Shown piece by piece: positions 1 to 8,440 of a stretch of DNA of 64,000 bases. The notes under the pieces were generated by a model that saw nothing but the letters and a program-made list of their open reading frames with translations, ran no database searches and was not told the origin of the DNA. Origin of the DNA: Arthrobacter sp. StoSoilB5 (GTDB taxonomy: Bacteria > Actinomycetota > Actinomycetes > Actinomycetales > Micrococcaceae). The stretch is taken from positions 2,976,001-3,040,000 of the forward strand of contig NZ_AP024646.1 in assembly GCF_019977235.1 (NCBI RefSeq), written 5' to 3'. Within the stretch, counting starts at the first letter, position 1, and every line of letters starts with the position of its first letter. The translations under genes and the position numbers were made by a program.

Positions 1-2
1 AC

Positions 3-722
3 ACCGTGGTCTACTTCCAGGTGACGGACCCACGGGCAGCCACTTACGAAATCGCCAATTACATCCAGGCGGTTGAGCAGCTGACCACTACCACGCTTCG
101 TAACGTTGTAGGTGGCCTCAACCTCGAAGAGGCGCTCACATCCCGCGACCAGATCAATGGCCAGCTGCGTGGAGTGTTGGACGAAGCGACCGGCCGCTGG
201 GGCATCCGCGTCTCACGCGTTGAACTGAAGGCTATTGATCCGCCCCACTCCATCCAAGACTCGATGGAAAAGCAGATGCGTGCCGAGCGCGACCGTCGAG
301 CAGCCATCCTGACCGCTGAAGGAACAAAGCAGTCGCAAATCCTCACAGCAGAAGGCCAGCGCCAAGCGGCCATCCTCGCCGCTGAAGGTGATGCGAAGGC
401 GGCCATCCTTCGGGCAGACGGCGAAGCCCAGGCGATACAGAAGGTCTTTGACGCCATCCACAAGGGCAACCCGGACCAGAAGCTTTTGGCTTACCAATAC
501 CTGCAGACGCTGCCCAAGCTCGCAGAGGGCAGTTCCAACAAGCTGTGGATCATTCCGAGCGAGGTTGGCGAAGCCCTTAAGGGCATTGGCAGCGCGCTCG
601 GAGGCACCAACGGCGACTCGGATGCTGCTGGCCTCTTTGGCGGCAGCAACAAAGCTGCAGCTCCGGTGCCGGCAGCGCCAGTCGAGTCCAGCCCGGCAGC
701 ACAGTCGAGGCCCACAGAGTAG
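3..722 (+). CDS. SPFH/band-7 (stomatin-like) protein, 5' end outside window
   Basis: This is the C-terminal 239 codons of a stomatin/prohibitin-type protein; its start lies before the window. Members of this family form oligomeric scaffolds on the membrane, and the QmcA/HflK branch associates with membrane proteases. The visible part begins inside the band-7 domain (VYFQVTDPRAATYEI), passes the conserved WGIRVSRVEL segment, and then forms a long charged helix with four near-repeats of AILxAEG/ADG, the usual coiled coil of the family. The last 40 residues are Ala/Ser/Pro rich and probably disordered. The membrane anchor must lie upstream of the window. The family is clear; the substrate or partner is unknown. 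Confidence 0.88.
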   Translation, partial: TVVYFQVTDPRAATYEIANYIQAVEQLTTTTLRNVVGGLNLEEALTSRDQINGQLRGVLDEATGRWGIRVSRVELKAIDPPHSIQDSMEKQMRAERDRRAAILTAEGTKQSQILTAEGQRQAAILAAEGDAKAAILRADGEAQAIQKVFDAIHKGNPDQKLLAYQYLQTLPKLAEGSSNKLWIIPSEVGEALKGIGSALGGTNGDSDAAGLFGGSNKAAAPVPAAPVESSPAAQSRPTE

Positions 723-760
723 CGTCAAGGCCCCCAGACTAACTCCGTTTTGAGGCAAGT

Positions 761-789
761 GAGCGGCCAGCCAGCGAGGCTGGCCGCTC
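761..789 (+). terminator. Hairpin after the SPFH gene
   Basis: A perfect 12-bp stem (gagcggccagcc with its complement) closes a 5-base loop, 39 bases after the SPFH stop codon. Only a weak T-run follows, so termination is likely but not certain. Confidence 0.55.
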
Positions 790-807
790 GATGCGTTTAT
801 ACAGCTT

Positions 808-837
808 TTGGGTACTCGCTATCCATCCGGGTATAAT
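808..837 (+). promoter_or_regulatory. Candidate housekeeping promoter of rbpA
   Basis: TTGGGT (808-813) and a perfect TATAAT (832-837) are separated by 18 bases, a good sigma-A-type arrangement. It would give rbpA a leader of about 155 bases. The -10 match is strong and the -35 is partial. Confidence 0.55.
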
Positions 838-868
838 GGGATATTTGTCCGGCTGGTTCAGTGTGGAT

Positions 869-894
869 GGAACATTAAGGCTTGGCCAGGCGTT
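869..894 (+). promoter_or_regulatory. Candidate SigR/SigH-type promoter of rbpA
   Basis: GGAAC at 869-873 and GTT at 892-894 are separated by exactly 18 bases. This matches the GGAAT-N18-GTT type of promoter read by thiol-stress sigma factors (SigR of Streptomyces, SigH of mycobacteria). rbpA is a known SigR target in Streptomyces coelicolor, which supports the call. Two short motifs can also occur by chance. Confidence 0.5.
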
Positions 895-999
895 GCAATT
901 AGTGATGCAAGGTGTGCAGAAGTAGTCCGTAAGGAACGTGCAAACGGCTTACGGCTAGCGCGGGGTTTCAGGCTCCGCGAAGAGACAGAGGGAGTAATC

Positions 1000-1347
1000 A
1001 TGAGCGATCGCAGCCTGCGGGGTATGCGTCTTGGCGCCCAAAGCATGGAAACCGAGTCCGGCGTTGAACCGGCACCGCGCCAGCGGGTTGAATACCGTTG
1101 CGAGGACGGCGAGCAGGTCTTCGTGACCTTCTCTGCTGAAGCCGAGATCCCCCCTGTTTGGGTTTCCAAGACCGGCAAGGAAGCCTTGCTTGTAGATGGC
1201 GAGCGTCCCGTGGATGCCAACGAGAAAGCAGTCCGTACACACTGGGACATGCTTTTGGAACGCCGCAGCCTTCCAGAGCTGGAGCAGATCCTTGAGGATC
1301 GTTTGAACATCCTGCGTGAGCGCCGCGGAGAGCGTCGCTCAGCTTAG
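1000..1347 (+). CDS. rbpA: RNA polymerase-binding protein RbpA
   Basis: RbpA is an actinobacterial transcription factor that binds RNA polymerase and principal sigma factors and stabilises the open promoter complex. The 115-residue protein begins SDRSLRGMRLG, has the small beta-barrel core (about residues 25-70, with YRCEDGEQ), and ends in the helical sigma-interaction region (THWDMLLERRSLPELEQIL). Its length fits the family (about 110-125 residues). The open frame extends upstream to 808, but the start at 1000 is chosen because a GGAG sequence lies 6 bases before it and the family N-terminus begins there. It has its own promoters and is followed by a strong terminator, so it is monocistronic. 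Confidence 0.95.
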   Translation: MSDRSLRGMRLGAQSMETESGVEPAPRQRVEYRCEDGEQVFVTFSAEAEIPPVWVSKTGKEALLVDGERPVDANEKAVRTHWDMLLERRSLPELEQILEDRLNILRERRGERRSA

Positions 1348-1367
1348 TCTTCAGACTCAAGCAGAAA

Positions 1368-1410
1368 GGCCGGGCCGGTTCCTTCGGGAACCGGCCCGGC
1401 CTCTTCTTTT
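1368..1410. terminator. Terminator between rbpA and the mannose synthase gene
   Basis: A perfect 15-bp GC-rich stem (1368-1382 with 1387-1401) closes a TTCG tetraloop and is followed by tcttctttt. It lies between two converging genes, so it probably stops rbpA transcription and may also act on the opposite strand. Confidence 0.85.
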
Positions 1411-1421
1411 GGAAGCTACCT

Positions 1422-2165
1422 CTACTTTGCGAGGGCCGGCTGTTTGCCGGTGAGCTTGGCCCAGCGTGCTGCGAGGCCCCATTTGGTCACGTTGATCATG
1501 GCTTCCACCACGATGTTGCCGCTCATCTTGGATGCGCCGAGTTCCCGCTCAACGAAGGTGATGGGGCGCTCCTCAATGCGCAGGCCGAGCTTGGCAACGC
1601 GCCAGGCAAGGTCAACCTGAAAGCCGTAGCCTACTGAGTCCACTTCATCCAGTTTGAGGGCTTCAAGCGTGCTGCGGCGGAATGCACGGTAGCCTCCAGT
1701 GACGTCCTTGATTTTCAAGCCAAGCATGATGCGGGCATAGGTGCTGCCGATACGTGAGATCGCCTGGCGGTAGAGCGGCCAGTTAACAACACTGCCTCCC
1801 GGTACCCAGCGTGAGCCCATCGCCAGGTCCGCGCCCTCTTTGACAGCATCCAGGAGGAGGGGCAATTGCTCGGGCTTGTGGGAGCCATCGGCGTCCATTT
1901 CGACCAAGACGTCATACCCGGCGGCGAGGCCCCATTTGAAGCCGGCGATGTAGGCTGCGCCGAGGCCTTCTTTGCCTTTACGGTGCAGTACGTGCACTTG
2001 CTGGTCCTCGGCGGCTATGCCGTCGGCAAGTTGTCCCGTGCCGTCCGGGCTATTGTCATCAACCACCAGGACGTCCGACTCTGGGACTGCTGTCCGCAGC
2101 CGGCCCAGGGTCTTGGGGAGCGATTCCAGCTCGTTGTAGGTAGGGATGATCGTCAGGACACGCAA
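1422..2165 (-). CDS. Polyprenol-phosphate mannose synthase (GT2, Ppm1 catalytic type)
   Basis: This 247-residue family-2 glycosyltransferase transfers mannose from GDP-mannose to polyprenyl phosphate, giving the lipid-linked donor used for lipoglycans and protein mannosylation in Actinobacteria. It shows LTIIPTYNE at the N-terminus, VDDNSPDGT in the nucleotide-binding region, the acidic metal motif MDADGSH, and VTGGYRAFRR near the acceptor site, all in the dolichol-phosphate mannosyltransferase order. There are no membrane segments, so it is the stand-alone catalytic domain; Mycobacterium Ppm1 is often fused to an Lnt-like domain. The start codon is TTG with AAGGAAAGG upstream. A conserved sequence and family length support the call. 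Confidence 0.88.
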   Translation of the reverse strand: MRVLTIIPTYNELESLPKTLGRLRTAVPESDVLVVDDNSPDGTGQLADGIAAEDQQVHVLHRKGKEGLGAAYIAGFKWGLAAGYDVLVEMDADGSHKPEQLPLLLDAVKEGADLAMGSRWVPGGSVVNWPLYRQAISRIGSTYARIMLGLKIKDVTGGYRAFRRSTLEALKLDEVDSVGYGFQVDLAWRVAKLGLRIEERPITFVERELGASKMSGNIVVEAMINVTKWGLAARWAKLTGKQPALAK

Positions 2166-2581
2166 GAAGAGGCCTTTCCTTGATGGAGCGGTCAGTGTGC
2201 CGGACCAGCCTCAGGGCTGGCGTTCTGGCGCAACTCTCCATTATAGGGCGATTGCGTGCACTGCTGAGGCAGCTGTGGCCCTGGCCACACACAGGTAAGT
2301 GCTGCGGGCAGGTCCATAGACCCAGGACCAGTGTTGTCCGGACAGGTATTTTGCCGGACGAACCGTTTTCTGGGGCCCTATGGGCCTGCCCACTCGCGTA
2401 CCGCCACCAGGCCAAATCCTGGCCGCGACCAGATAATTACTCCCGGGTGAACCCAAGCCTTAATGATCTGTTGAGCCTCAATGTTACGGACTTTACAAAA
2501 GCTGTCAACCACGGGCTGACCTGCCCATTCGTGCATCGTCCCAGTTCAGCAGGGGACAGTCGAAGGTGGGGAAATATGCGC
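2166..2581. other. 416-base intergenic region holding promoters of the mannose synthase gene
   Basis: No convincing gene is seen here. On the minus strand there is a promoter at 2481-2508 and a second TATAAT at 2240-2245. A small hairpin (ccagcc/ggctgg, 2205-2220) lies between that TATAAT and the TTG start. A 71-codon minus-strand frame (2241-2456) starting with TTG is present but resembles nothing I recognise. Confidence 0.4.
2481..2508 (-). promoter_or_regulatory. Candidate sigma-A promoter reading toward the mannose synthase gene
   Basis: On the minus strand, TTGACA (2503-2508) and TAACAT (2481-2486) are 16 bases apart. The -35 is a perfect match. Transcription from here would give a leader of about 310 bases before the TTG start at 2165. 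Confidence 0.5.
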
Positions 2582-4243
2582 TCAGACTCGAAGAGATTGG
2601 TGCGCGAAGAGCTCCTGGCCTTCCCTCACGGTCTGCAGGCACACAGGATCGCTCCCGGTATCCAGCGCCGGGAGCAAGGGCGTGCGGGCGCGCGGATCGG
2701 TGCTCCACGACTGCACACGGCTATCGGCTACCTGCACCATAAGTTCCTCAACTTCCCATACCGCGAAGCTGGCTGGCGCACCGGGCACTAGCTGGCCCAT
2801 GAGGGGGTTCCTGTGCTTGGCTGCCCGCCAGCCTGCCCGCGTGTGGCCAAGGAAGGCCGCGCGTGCTGAAATGCGCTGCTCAGGGTTGCTGTGTTCCAAG
2901 CAGGCACGGATGCTGGACCATGGGCTGAGTGGCGTCACGGGACTATCGCTGCCAAAGGTGATCGGAACTCCGTTGGCGTAGAACGCCGCGAACGTGTTCA
3001 TAGCCTTGCTGCGGTCGCCCAGTCGCTGCTCGTAGAGTCCTCCAGGGCCTCCCCATGCAGCATCGAATGCCGGCTGCATGCTGACCGTCACGGAGTACTT
3101 CGCCAGTTTCTTCACGGCAGACTGGTCGGCGAGCTCAACGTGTTCAAAGCGGTGTCCTGCTGCGCGGATACGCTGCTCCCCCACCTCGGCAGCTGCGGCA
3201 TCCAATGCGTCAAGCGCAGCATCAAGGCCCGCGTCACCGATGACGTGGAAACCACCCTGGACACCCAGGAGTGAGCAAGCGGCAAGGTGCTTGGCGGCCT
3301 CATCCACAGACAGATACACGTTGCCACGTTGCCCTGGCGCGTCGGAATAGTCATGTCTCAAGGCAGCTGTGCGCGACCCGATGGAACCGTCGATGTTCAG
3401 GTCTCCTGCCAAGCCCAGGACTCCGGGCACTACACTTTCCAGGATCCTGCGGGCGTGATCTTCGGAGGACGCCAGCTCACCCCAATACGGCAGCACCTGC
3501 GGTTTTCCGGCCTGCCTGTTCCAGGACGTCGCCATGTGAAGATCTTCCGGCCCGCAAATGTGTGGTGCCGACATTTCCGCCAAGGCAACATACCCGTTGG
3601 AAGCCGCATGATGGAGGGCCTGCACCTGATACCCACTCCGTTCGGCGTCGCTAAAGCGCCGCGCGGCCAGGCGGGCGGCCGTGTGGGCAGCCCTTACTAC
3701 ACGGGCATCGACTCCCGTGAAGCCGTCCATGCCCGCCAGCCCTGCCGCGGCGGCAAGGGAGGAAGATACGAGAGCGGAGTGGACGTCCACGCGGGAAAGG
3801 TAAACCTGCCTCCCGCCCGAGGCCTGTTCAAGCTCTTCAAGCATTGGAAGGGTGGGATCCTGCCAGGTTGTTTCATCCCAACCGTGGCCAATGACGGTAC
3901 CCGAACCGCCGGCGGCAGCAACGGCGTCGAGCAGTTCCCGGGCAGAGCGCACGCCGGACAAGGACAGTCCGGCCAAGGCGAGGCCCGTCTCCGTCAGATG
4001 CGTGTGCGAGTCAACAAAACCCGGCGCCACGAGGGCACCCCTGAGATCAATGATTTCCATGGAGGAATCCGCTATGGACGTCGCTGCCTGCTCGGAACCC
4101 ACCCAGGCGACAGTGTCGCCATCCACCACCATGGCAGTAGCGAAAGGATCGGCAGCCGTGTAAATGGAACCATTCCGGTACATGGTGACCTTGCGGTCGT
4201 TATTGTGCGGGTGGTCCCCGGCGGACAGGCCTGCCTGGCTCAT
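2582..4243 (-). CDS. Amidohydrolase family protein (YtcJ-like)
   Basis: A 553-residue metal-dependent hydrolase of the amidohydrolase-3/YtcJ group. Seen in order: an N-terminal beta-sandwich segment (YRNGSIYTAADP), APGFVDSHTHL with the HxH metal ligands, then HVIGDAG and HRFEHVE supplying further histidines, and TFGSDSPV with the catalytic aspartate near the C-terminus. Family members hydrolyse various amides; the substrate cannot be read from sequence. It follows helY by 54 bases on the same strand and may be the last gene of that transcript. All expected metal ligands seem present, so an active enzyme is likely. Confidence 0.85.
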   Translation of the reverse strand: MSQAGLSAGDHPHNNDRKVTMYRNGSIYTAADPFATAMVVDGDTVAWVGSEQAATSIADSSMEIIDLRGALVAPGFVDSHTHLTETGLALAGLSLSGVRSARELLDAVAAAGGSGTVIGHGWDETTWQDPTLPMLEELEQASGGRQVYLSRVDVHSALVSSSLAAAAGLAGMDGFTGVDARVVRAAHTAARLAARRFSDAERSGYQVQALHHAASNGYVALAEMSAPHICGPEDLHMATSWNRQAGKPQVLPYWGELASSEDHARRILESVVPGVLGLAGDLNIDGSIGSRTAALRHDYSDAPGQRGNVYLSVDEAAKHLAACSLLGVQGGFHVIGDAGLDAALDALDAAAAEVGEQRIRAAGHRFEHVELADQSAVKKLAKYSVTVSMQPAFDAAWGGPGGLYEQRLGDRSKAMNTFAAFYANGVPITFGSDSPVTPLSPWSSIRACLEHSNPEQRISARAAFLGHTRAGWRAAKHRNPLMGQLVPGAPASFAVWEVEELMVQVADSRVQSWSTDPRARTPLLPALDTGSDPVCLQTVREGQELFAHQSLRV

Positions 4244-4297
4244 GCTGTGTGCTCCTCGAGCGTTGAAGAAAAGTCTGGGATCGAAAACGGTTCTGGT

Positions 4298-7267
4298 TCA
4301 GGCGACCGTGGAGTAGGCCACCACGCCGCGCCGGACCAGATCGATGGATTCGCGGCAGATCCGGGTCAAGCGCGGATCCAGCTGCGGAATCTTGGCCAGT
4401 TGATCCAGGAGGTCAACCACCTGCTTTGCCCAACGGACGAAATCGCCGGCGGCGAGATCCGTGCCACTGAGCACGTCCTGAAGATGGCGGCCCTTGGCCC
4501 ACTTGTACATGGGCCACATAAGGCCCAACTCCGGTTCACCAGTCAGCGGAAGACGGTTCTGCTCCTCGGTGTCCTCCAGCTGTGACCATTCGCGGACCAC
4601 TATATCCACCGCGGTCTCCAGCGAAACCGACGGCATCTTGGGGCGAAGACCCCGGTCTTCGCGCTTTGCCTGGTACACCAGGGTGCTGGCCAAAGAGGCA
4701 AGCTCAGCGGCGTCGAGATCATTGATGGCGCCCCGCCGGATGGACTGCGAGATGAGCAGGTCCTTTTCACCGTAAATGCGCCGAAGCCGCTGCCCATCGG
4801 TGCTGATGGTGACCATTCCGGCGTCGTTCGTTTCCAGGTACCCATAGGCTGACAGGACGTCGCACACGCGGTCGAACGTCTTGGCAATCGTGTTGGTCCT
4901 GCCTTGGATCTGGCGGATCAGGCCGTCCGTCTCCTTGCGGAGTTTCCACCACCGCTCCGCCCAGCGGGCATGGTCTTCGCGTTCACTGCAGCCATGGCAC
5001 GGATGCGCCCGGAGCGCCCTGCGTAGTTCAGTGATCTTCTGTTCCTGGTCCTGGGCACGCGAACCCAGGCCGAAGTCCTCGTGCCTGCTGTTGCGCCTGG
5101 CCCGCGGTGCTTCATCGCTAACCGCGTGCCGCATGGAGGCTGCAAGATCGCGGCGCGACTTAGGCACCTTGGCGTTGAACGACTTGGGAATCCGAATCCG
5201 GGTCACTGGGGAAATGGGGCCGTCGAGGTCATGGACGCCGATACGACGCAGCTGGTTGTCCGACGTGAGGACGGACGGCCGCGGTTCGCGGGCATTGGGG
5301 TCGACATCAAGCACGACGGCGTGCCCCGCCAACCTGCCACTGGAGACACTAATGACGTCCCCCGGTATGAGCCGGGTCAGGGAATCAGCCACGCGGGATT
5401 TCCGGGCGCGCTGGTGGTCGCGCGCCGCGAACTGCTCCGTGTCGCTGAGTTCGCGGCGGAGCCGGGCGTACTCCGTGAAGTCGCCAAGGTGGCATTCCAT
5501 GGACTTGGCGTAGCCAGCCAGTGATTCTTCACGTCCACGGACCTGCCTGGCCAGGCCCACCACGGAACGGTCAGCCTGGAACTGCGCGAAGGACGACTCC
5601 AGGATCTCGCGCGCCCGCACCCGGCCGAATTGGGCAATCAGGTTGATGCTCATGTTGTACGTGGGCGTGAAGCTCGAGTTCAGCGGATACGTGCGGCGTG
5701 ACGCCAAGCCCGCCACTGCTGCTGGGTCCGTCCCGGGCTGCCACAGGACCACTGCGTGGCCTTCGACGTCGATACCGCGGCGTCCGGCCCGACCGGTCAG
5801 CTGCGTGTACTCCCCCGCGGTGATGTTGACATGGGCTTCCCCATTGAATTTTTCGAGCTTTTCCAGGACCACGCAACGCGCAGGCATGTTGACGCCCAGT
5901 GCCAAGGTCTCCGTAGCGAACACCGCCTTGACCAGGCCATCGGCAAACAGCTTCTCCACTACTTCCTTGAAGGTGGGAAGCATGCCTGCGTGATGAGCCG
6001 CGAAGCCCCTGATGAGGCCGTCCCGCCAACCCCAAAAACCAAGGACGTCAAGGTCGTCTGCAGGAATTTCGTGGCTTGCTTCATCCACCCGCTGGGCAAT
6101 GATCTGCTGTTCGCGCTCAGTTGTGAGCCACAGGCCGGACGCCGCGCACTGGGCCACCGCAGCATCGCAACCGGCCCGGGAGAAAATGAACGTAATGGCG
6201 GGCAACAGGCCCTGACGGTTAAGGCTCTCAATGACCTGGGGGCGGCTTGCTTTCCGGACCGGGCTGCGCTGCTCAGTGTTCTGCCGCTCATCCCGGTAGC
6301 GGTCCTGCCGACGGCGGCTCCGGCCACCATGGCCGAAGCGGCCGTTGAAATTCATCCGGCTCTCGGAGCGGGCCATTGCCAGCAGGTCCGGGTTCACTTC
6401 GAACTCAGGTCCAGTTACTGCCTGCCGGGCCGTGGATGCCACAAAACTCTTGGCAGTGATCTTTCGTGCTTCTGCCGGAAGGGTGGCTTCGTCCACGGCA
6501 TCCTCAACATCGCTGAGATCCGGTACATCGGTGTCCGGTATCTGAGGGGCGATTTCATCGAAAGTGGTATCACCGGCAAAGAGGTCAACAATCTCCCGGC
6601 CTACCATGACGTGCTGCCAGAGCGGGACAGGCCGGTGCTCGGAAACGATGACATCGGTATCGCCCCGGACTGTATCCAGCCAAGCACCAAACTCTTCGGC
6701 GTTGGACACAGTGGCGCTCAGCGAAGCGACCTGTACCTCAGTGGGCAAATGAATAATCACTTCTTCCCACACTGCACCGCGGAAGCGGTCTGCGAGGTAG
6801 TGGACCTCGTCCATCACCACGAAGCCGAGGTCCCCGAGTGTCTCGGACTCCGCGTACAGCATGTTGCGGAGGACTTCGGTGGTCATGACCACAACGGGTG
6901 CCTCACCGTTGATGGTGGTATCGCCCGTCAGCAGTCCAACGTTGGCAGCGCCGTACTTCGCGGCGAGCTCCGAGAATTTCTGGTTGCTTAGCGCCTTGAT
7001 GGGCGTCGTATAGAACGCTTTGAGGCCACGTTCCAAGGCCAGATAGATAGCGAATTCACCAACGATCGTCTTTCCCGCACCCGTTGGGGCCGCAACGAGG
7101 ACACCGCGGCCCTCCTGCAGTGAGCGGCACGCCTCACGTTGGAAGTCATCCAATTCAAAGTCCAGGGAACGGGCAAAGGCACCAAGATACGTCTTGGCCT
7201 CAGCTGCCCGGTGCGCCGCCGCCTGGTAGCTCTCTGATGGTGATTGGGACCCGGAAATGGAGGACAT
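4298..7267 (-). CDS. helY: Ski2/Mtr4-like DEAD/DEAH-box helicase HelY
   Basis: A 989-residue superfamily-2 helicase of the type named HelY in mycobacteria, thought to act on RNA. The helicase core has a Q-motif-like LDDFQREA, Walker A (APTGAGKT), TTPIKALSNQKF, the DEVH box (VMDEVHYL), SATVSN (motif III), and the second RecA domain ending in LTGRAGRRGID (motif VI). The C-terminal half holds Mtr4-like helical domains. It is somewhat longer than I recall for the mycobacterial protein, with a charged Arg-rich stretch between the two RecA domains (RSRRRQDRYRDERQ). Placement directly after tatC matches the mycobacterial order. The ATG start is 24 bases past the tatC stop. Confidence 0.92.
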   Translation of the reverse strand: MSSISGSQSPSESYQAAAHRAAEAKTYLGAFARSLDFELDDFQREACRSLQEGRGVLVAAPTGAGKTIVGEFAIYLALERGLKAFYTTPIKALSNQKFSELAAKYGAANVGLLTGDTTINGEAPVVVMTTEVLRNMLYAESETLGDLGFVVMDEVHYLADRFRGAVWEEVIIHLPTEVQVASLSATVSNAEEFGAWLDTVRGDTDVIVSEHRPVPLWQHVMVGREIVDLFAGDTTFDEIAPQIPDTDVPDLSDVEDAVDEATLPAEARKITAKSFVASTARQAVTGPEFEVNPDLLAMARSESRMNFNGRFGHGGRSRRRQDRYRDERQNTEQRSPVRKASRPQVIESLNRQGLLPAITFIFSRAGCDAAVAQCAASGLWLTTEREQQIIAQRVDEASHEIPADDLDVLGFWGWRDGLIRGFAAHHAGMLPTFKEVVEKLFADGLVKAVFATETLALGVNMPARCVVLEKLEKFNGEAHVNITAGEYTQLTGRAGRRGIDVEGHAVVLWQPGTDPAAVAGLASRRTYPLNSSFTPTYNMSINLIAQFGRVRAREILESSFAQFQADRSVVGLARQVRGREESLAGYAKSMECHLGDFTEYARLRRELSDTEQFAARDHQRARKSRVADSLTRLIPGDVISVSSGRLAGHAVVLDVDPNAREPRPSVLTSDNQLRRIGVHDLDGPISPVTRIRIPKSFNAKVPKSRRDLAASMRHAVSDEAPRARRNSRHEDFGLGSRAQDQEQKITELRRALRAHPCHGCSEREDHARWAERWWKLRKETDGLIRQIQGRTNTIAKTFDRVCDVLSAYGYLETNDAGMVTISTDGQRLRRIYGEKDLLISQSIRRGAINDLDAAELASLASTLVYQAKREDRGLRPKMPSVSLETAVDIVVREWSQLEDTEEQNRLPLTGEPELGLMWPMYKWAKGRHLQDVLSGTDLAAGDFVRWAKQVVDLLDQLAKIPQLDPRLTRICRESIDLVRRGVVAYSTVA

Positions 7268-7291
7268 GCACCAAGCCTAATGGCCCGGGGT

Positions 7292-8128
7292 CTAGAGATT
7301 CTCCAGATCCGAGGCCGGGGTGGCAATATCTGCCGTGGCCTCGGTCTCAGCAGCCCGTTTGATGGAACGACGTTCCCGCCGGCGGTCGTTCCAGAGACAA
7401 ACGCCGATTGCAGCGAAGAACAGAAGCAGCATAGGCGCAGCCAAGTAGAACATGCTCATGGCATCTGCACCCGGGGCAGCCATTGCCGCGAACAGGCAGA
7501 CCAGGAAGATCGTTATACGCCAGCTCTTGACGAGTTGTTTGCCCTTGATGATTCCGGCCAGGTTCAGCCCCACCAGCACCACCGGCACCAGGAAGGCGAT
7601 GCCGAAGGCCAGAAGCAGCCTAAGGACAAACGCAAGGTAGATTTCGGCACTAATGAAGTTTGAAGCGCCGGTGGGCGTGAAGTCCGTCAGGACACGCACT
7701 GCGTTGGGAAGCACCAGCCATGCCAACAGGACGCCGCCGATAAACAGCGGAACGGCAGCCGCAACGAAGGACAGAGCCAACCGACGCTCTTTTTTGTGCA
7801 GGCCCGGGACTATGAAGGCCCACAGCTGATAGATCCAGACGGGACTGGAAAGGATCACGCCAAGGAAAACCGAGACCTGCACCATGAGGTCGAATGAGCT
7901 GGCTACGCCATCAAAGTTGAGGCTGGCTGCGCGGCCCTCTTTTTCGTTCAGGTCTTTGATCGGCTTGATCAAAGCTTCCAAGAGGGGTTGATAGACAATG
8001 AAGCCCAGCACCGTCCCAAGAATAACGCCGATGGCAGCCTTGAAGAGCCGGTTCTTCAGCTCCTTAAGATGGTCAAGGAGCGCCATCCGGGCTTCGGGGT
8101 TGGCCTTGCGCCCCTTCGTCTCTACCAC
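7292..8128 (-). CDS. tatC: Twin-arginine translocase subunit TatC
   Basis: TatC is the polytopic membrane subunit that recognises twin-arginine signal peptides and starts export of folded proteins. The 278-residue protein has the conserved N-terminal LLDHLKELKNRLFKA motif followed by six hydrophobic segments, the family topology. The C-terminal tail is charged (RRRERRS) and cytoplasmic. It starts with GTG 6 bases after the tatA stop, with a purine-rich AAGAAG sequence upstream, so translation is probably coupled to tatA. tatA and tatC form one transcript, as in other Actinobacteria; tatB is not in this window. Confidence 0.95.
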   Translation of the reverse strand: MVETKGRKANPEARMALLDHLKELKNRLFKAAIGVILGTVLGFIVYQPLLEALIKPIKDLNEKEGRAASLNFDGVASSFDLMVQVSVFLGVILSSPVWIYQLWAFIVPGLHKKERRLALSFVAAAVPLFIGGVLLAWLVLPNAVRVLTDFTPTGASNFISAEIYLAFVLRLLLAFGIAFLVPVVLVGLNLAGIIKGKQLVKSWRITIFLVCLFAAMAAPGADAMSMFYLAAPMLLLFFAAIGVCLWNDRRRERRSIKRAAETEATADIATPASDLENL

Positions 8129-8134
8129 TTCTTC

Positions 8135-8404
8135 TTAGACGCGGTTGGAGGGCGGAACGTCGGTCTCGCCAGTGTTCTTGGCCTTGACGTCCGGGTGGTC
8201 TACAACCCTGCCTTCGACGGCGTCAGAGGGGTCCTCGGTTTCCTTCTTTTCGGAGGAACCGTCCTTCTTCATTTCCCGGACTTCAGACTTGAAAATACGC
8301 ATCGACTGGCCAATGCTGCGCGCCATGGACGGCAGCTTCGGTGCAGCAAAAAGCACCAGAGCCAGAACGATGATGATGATGAGATGCCAGCCTTCGAGCC
8401 TCAT
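8135..8404 (-). CDS. tatA: Twin-arginine translocase subunit TatA
   Basis: TatA forms the export pore or membrane-thinning patch with TatC. The 89-residue protein has a single N-terminal membrane helix (WHLIIIIVLALVLFAAPKLP), an amphipathic helix (ARSIGQSMRIFKSEV), and a charged tail that is probably disordered. The hinge has the usual PKLP rather than the FGPKKLP common elsewhere. The start has AAAGGAAAGGACC upstream. It lies 6 bases before tatC and 36 bases after the small membrane protein gene. Confidence 0.93.
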   Translation of the reverse strand: MRLEGWHLIIIIVLALVLFAAPKLPSMARSIGQSMRIFKSEVREMKKDGSSEKKETEDPSDAVEGRVVDHPDVKAKNTGETDVPPSNRV

Positions 8405-8440
8405 GTGGGGAGGTCCTTTCCTTTTGGATACATCCTACGT

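Noticed and set aside
2241..2456. 71-codon minus-strand frame in the leader of the mannose synthase gene
   Set aside because: TTG start with a poorly placed ribosome-binding site, and no recognisable sequence. Kept only as a remark in the leader finding.
3287..4585. 432-codon plus-strand open frame
   Set aside because: Antisense to the amidohydrolase and the helY 3' end, and shows no recognisable family or composition of a real protein.
5756..6991. 411-codon plus-strand open frame
   Set aside because: It lies antisense to helY, whose motifs are unmistakable. High GC content creates long empty frames on the opposite strand.
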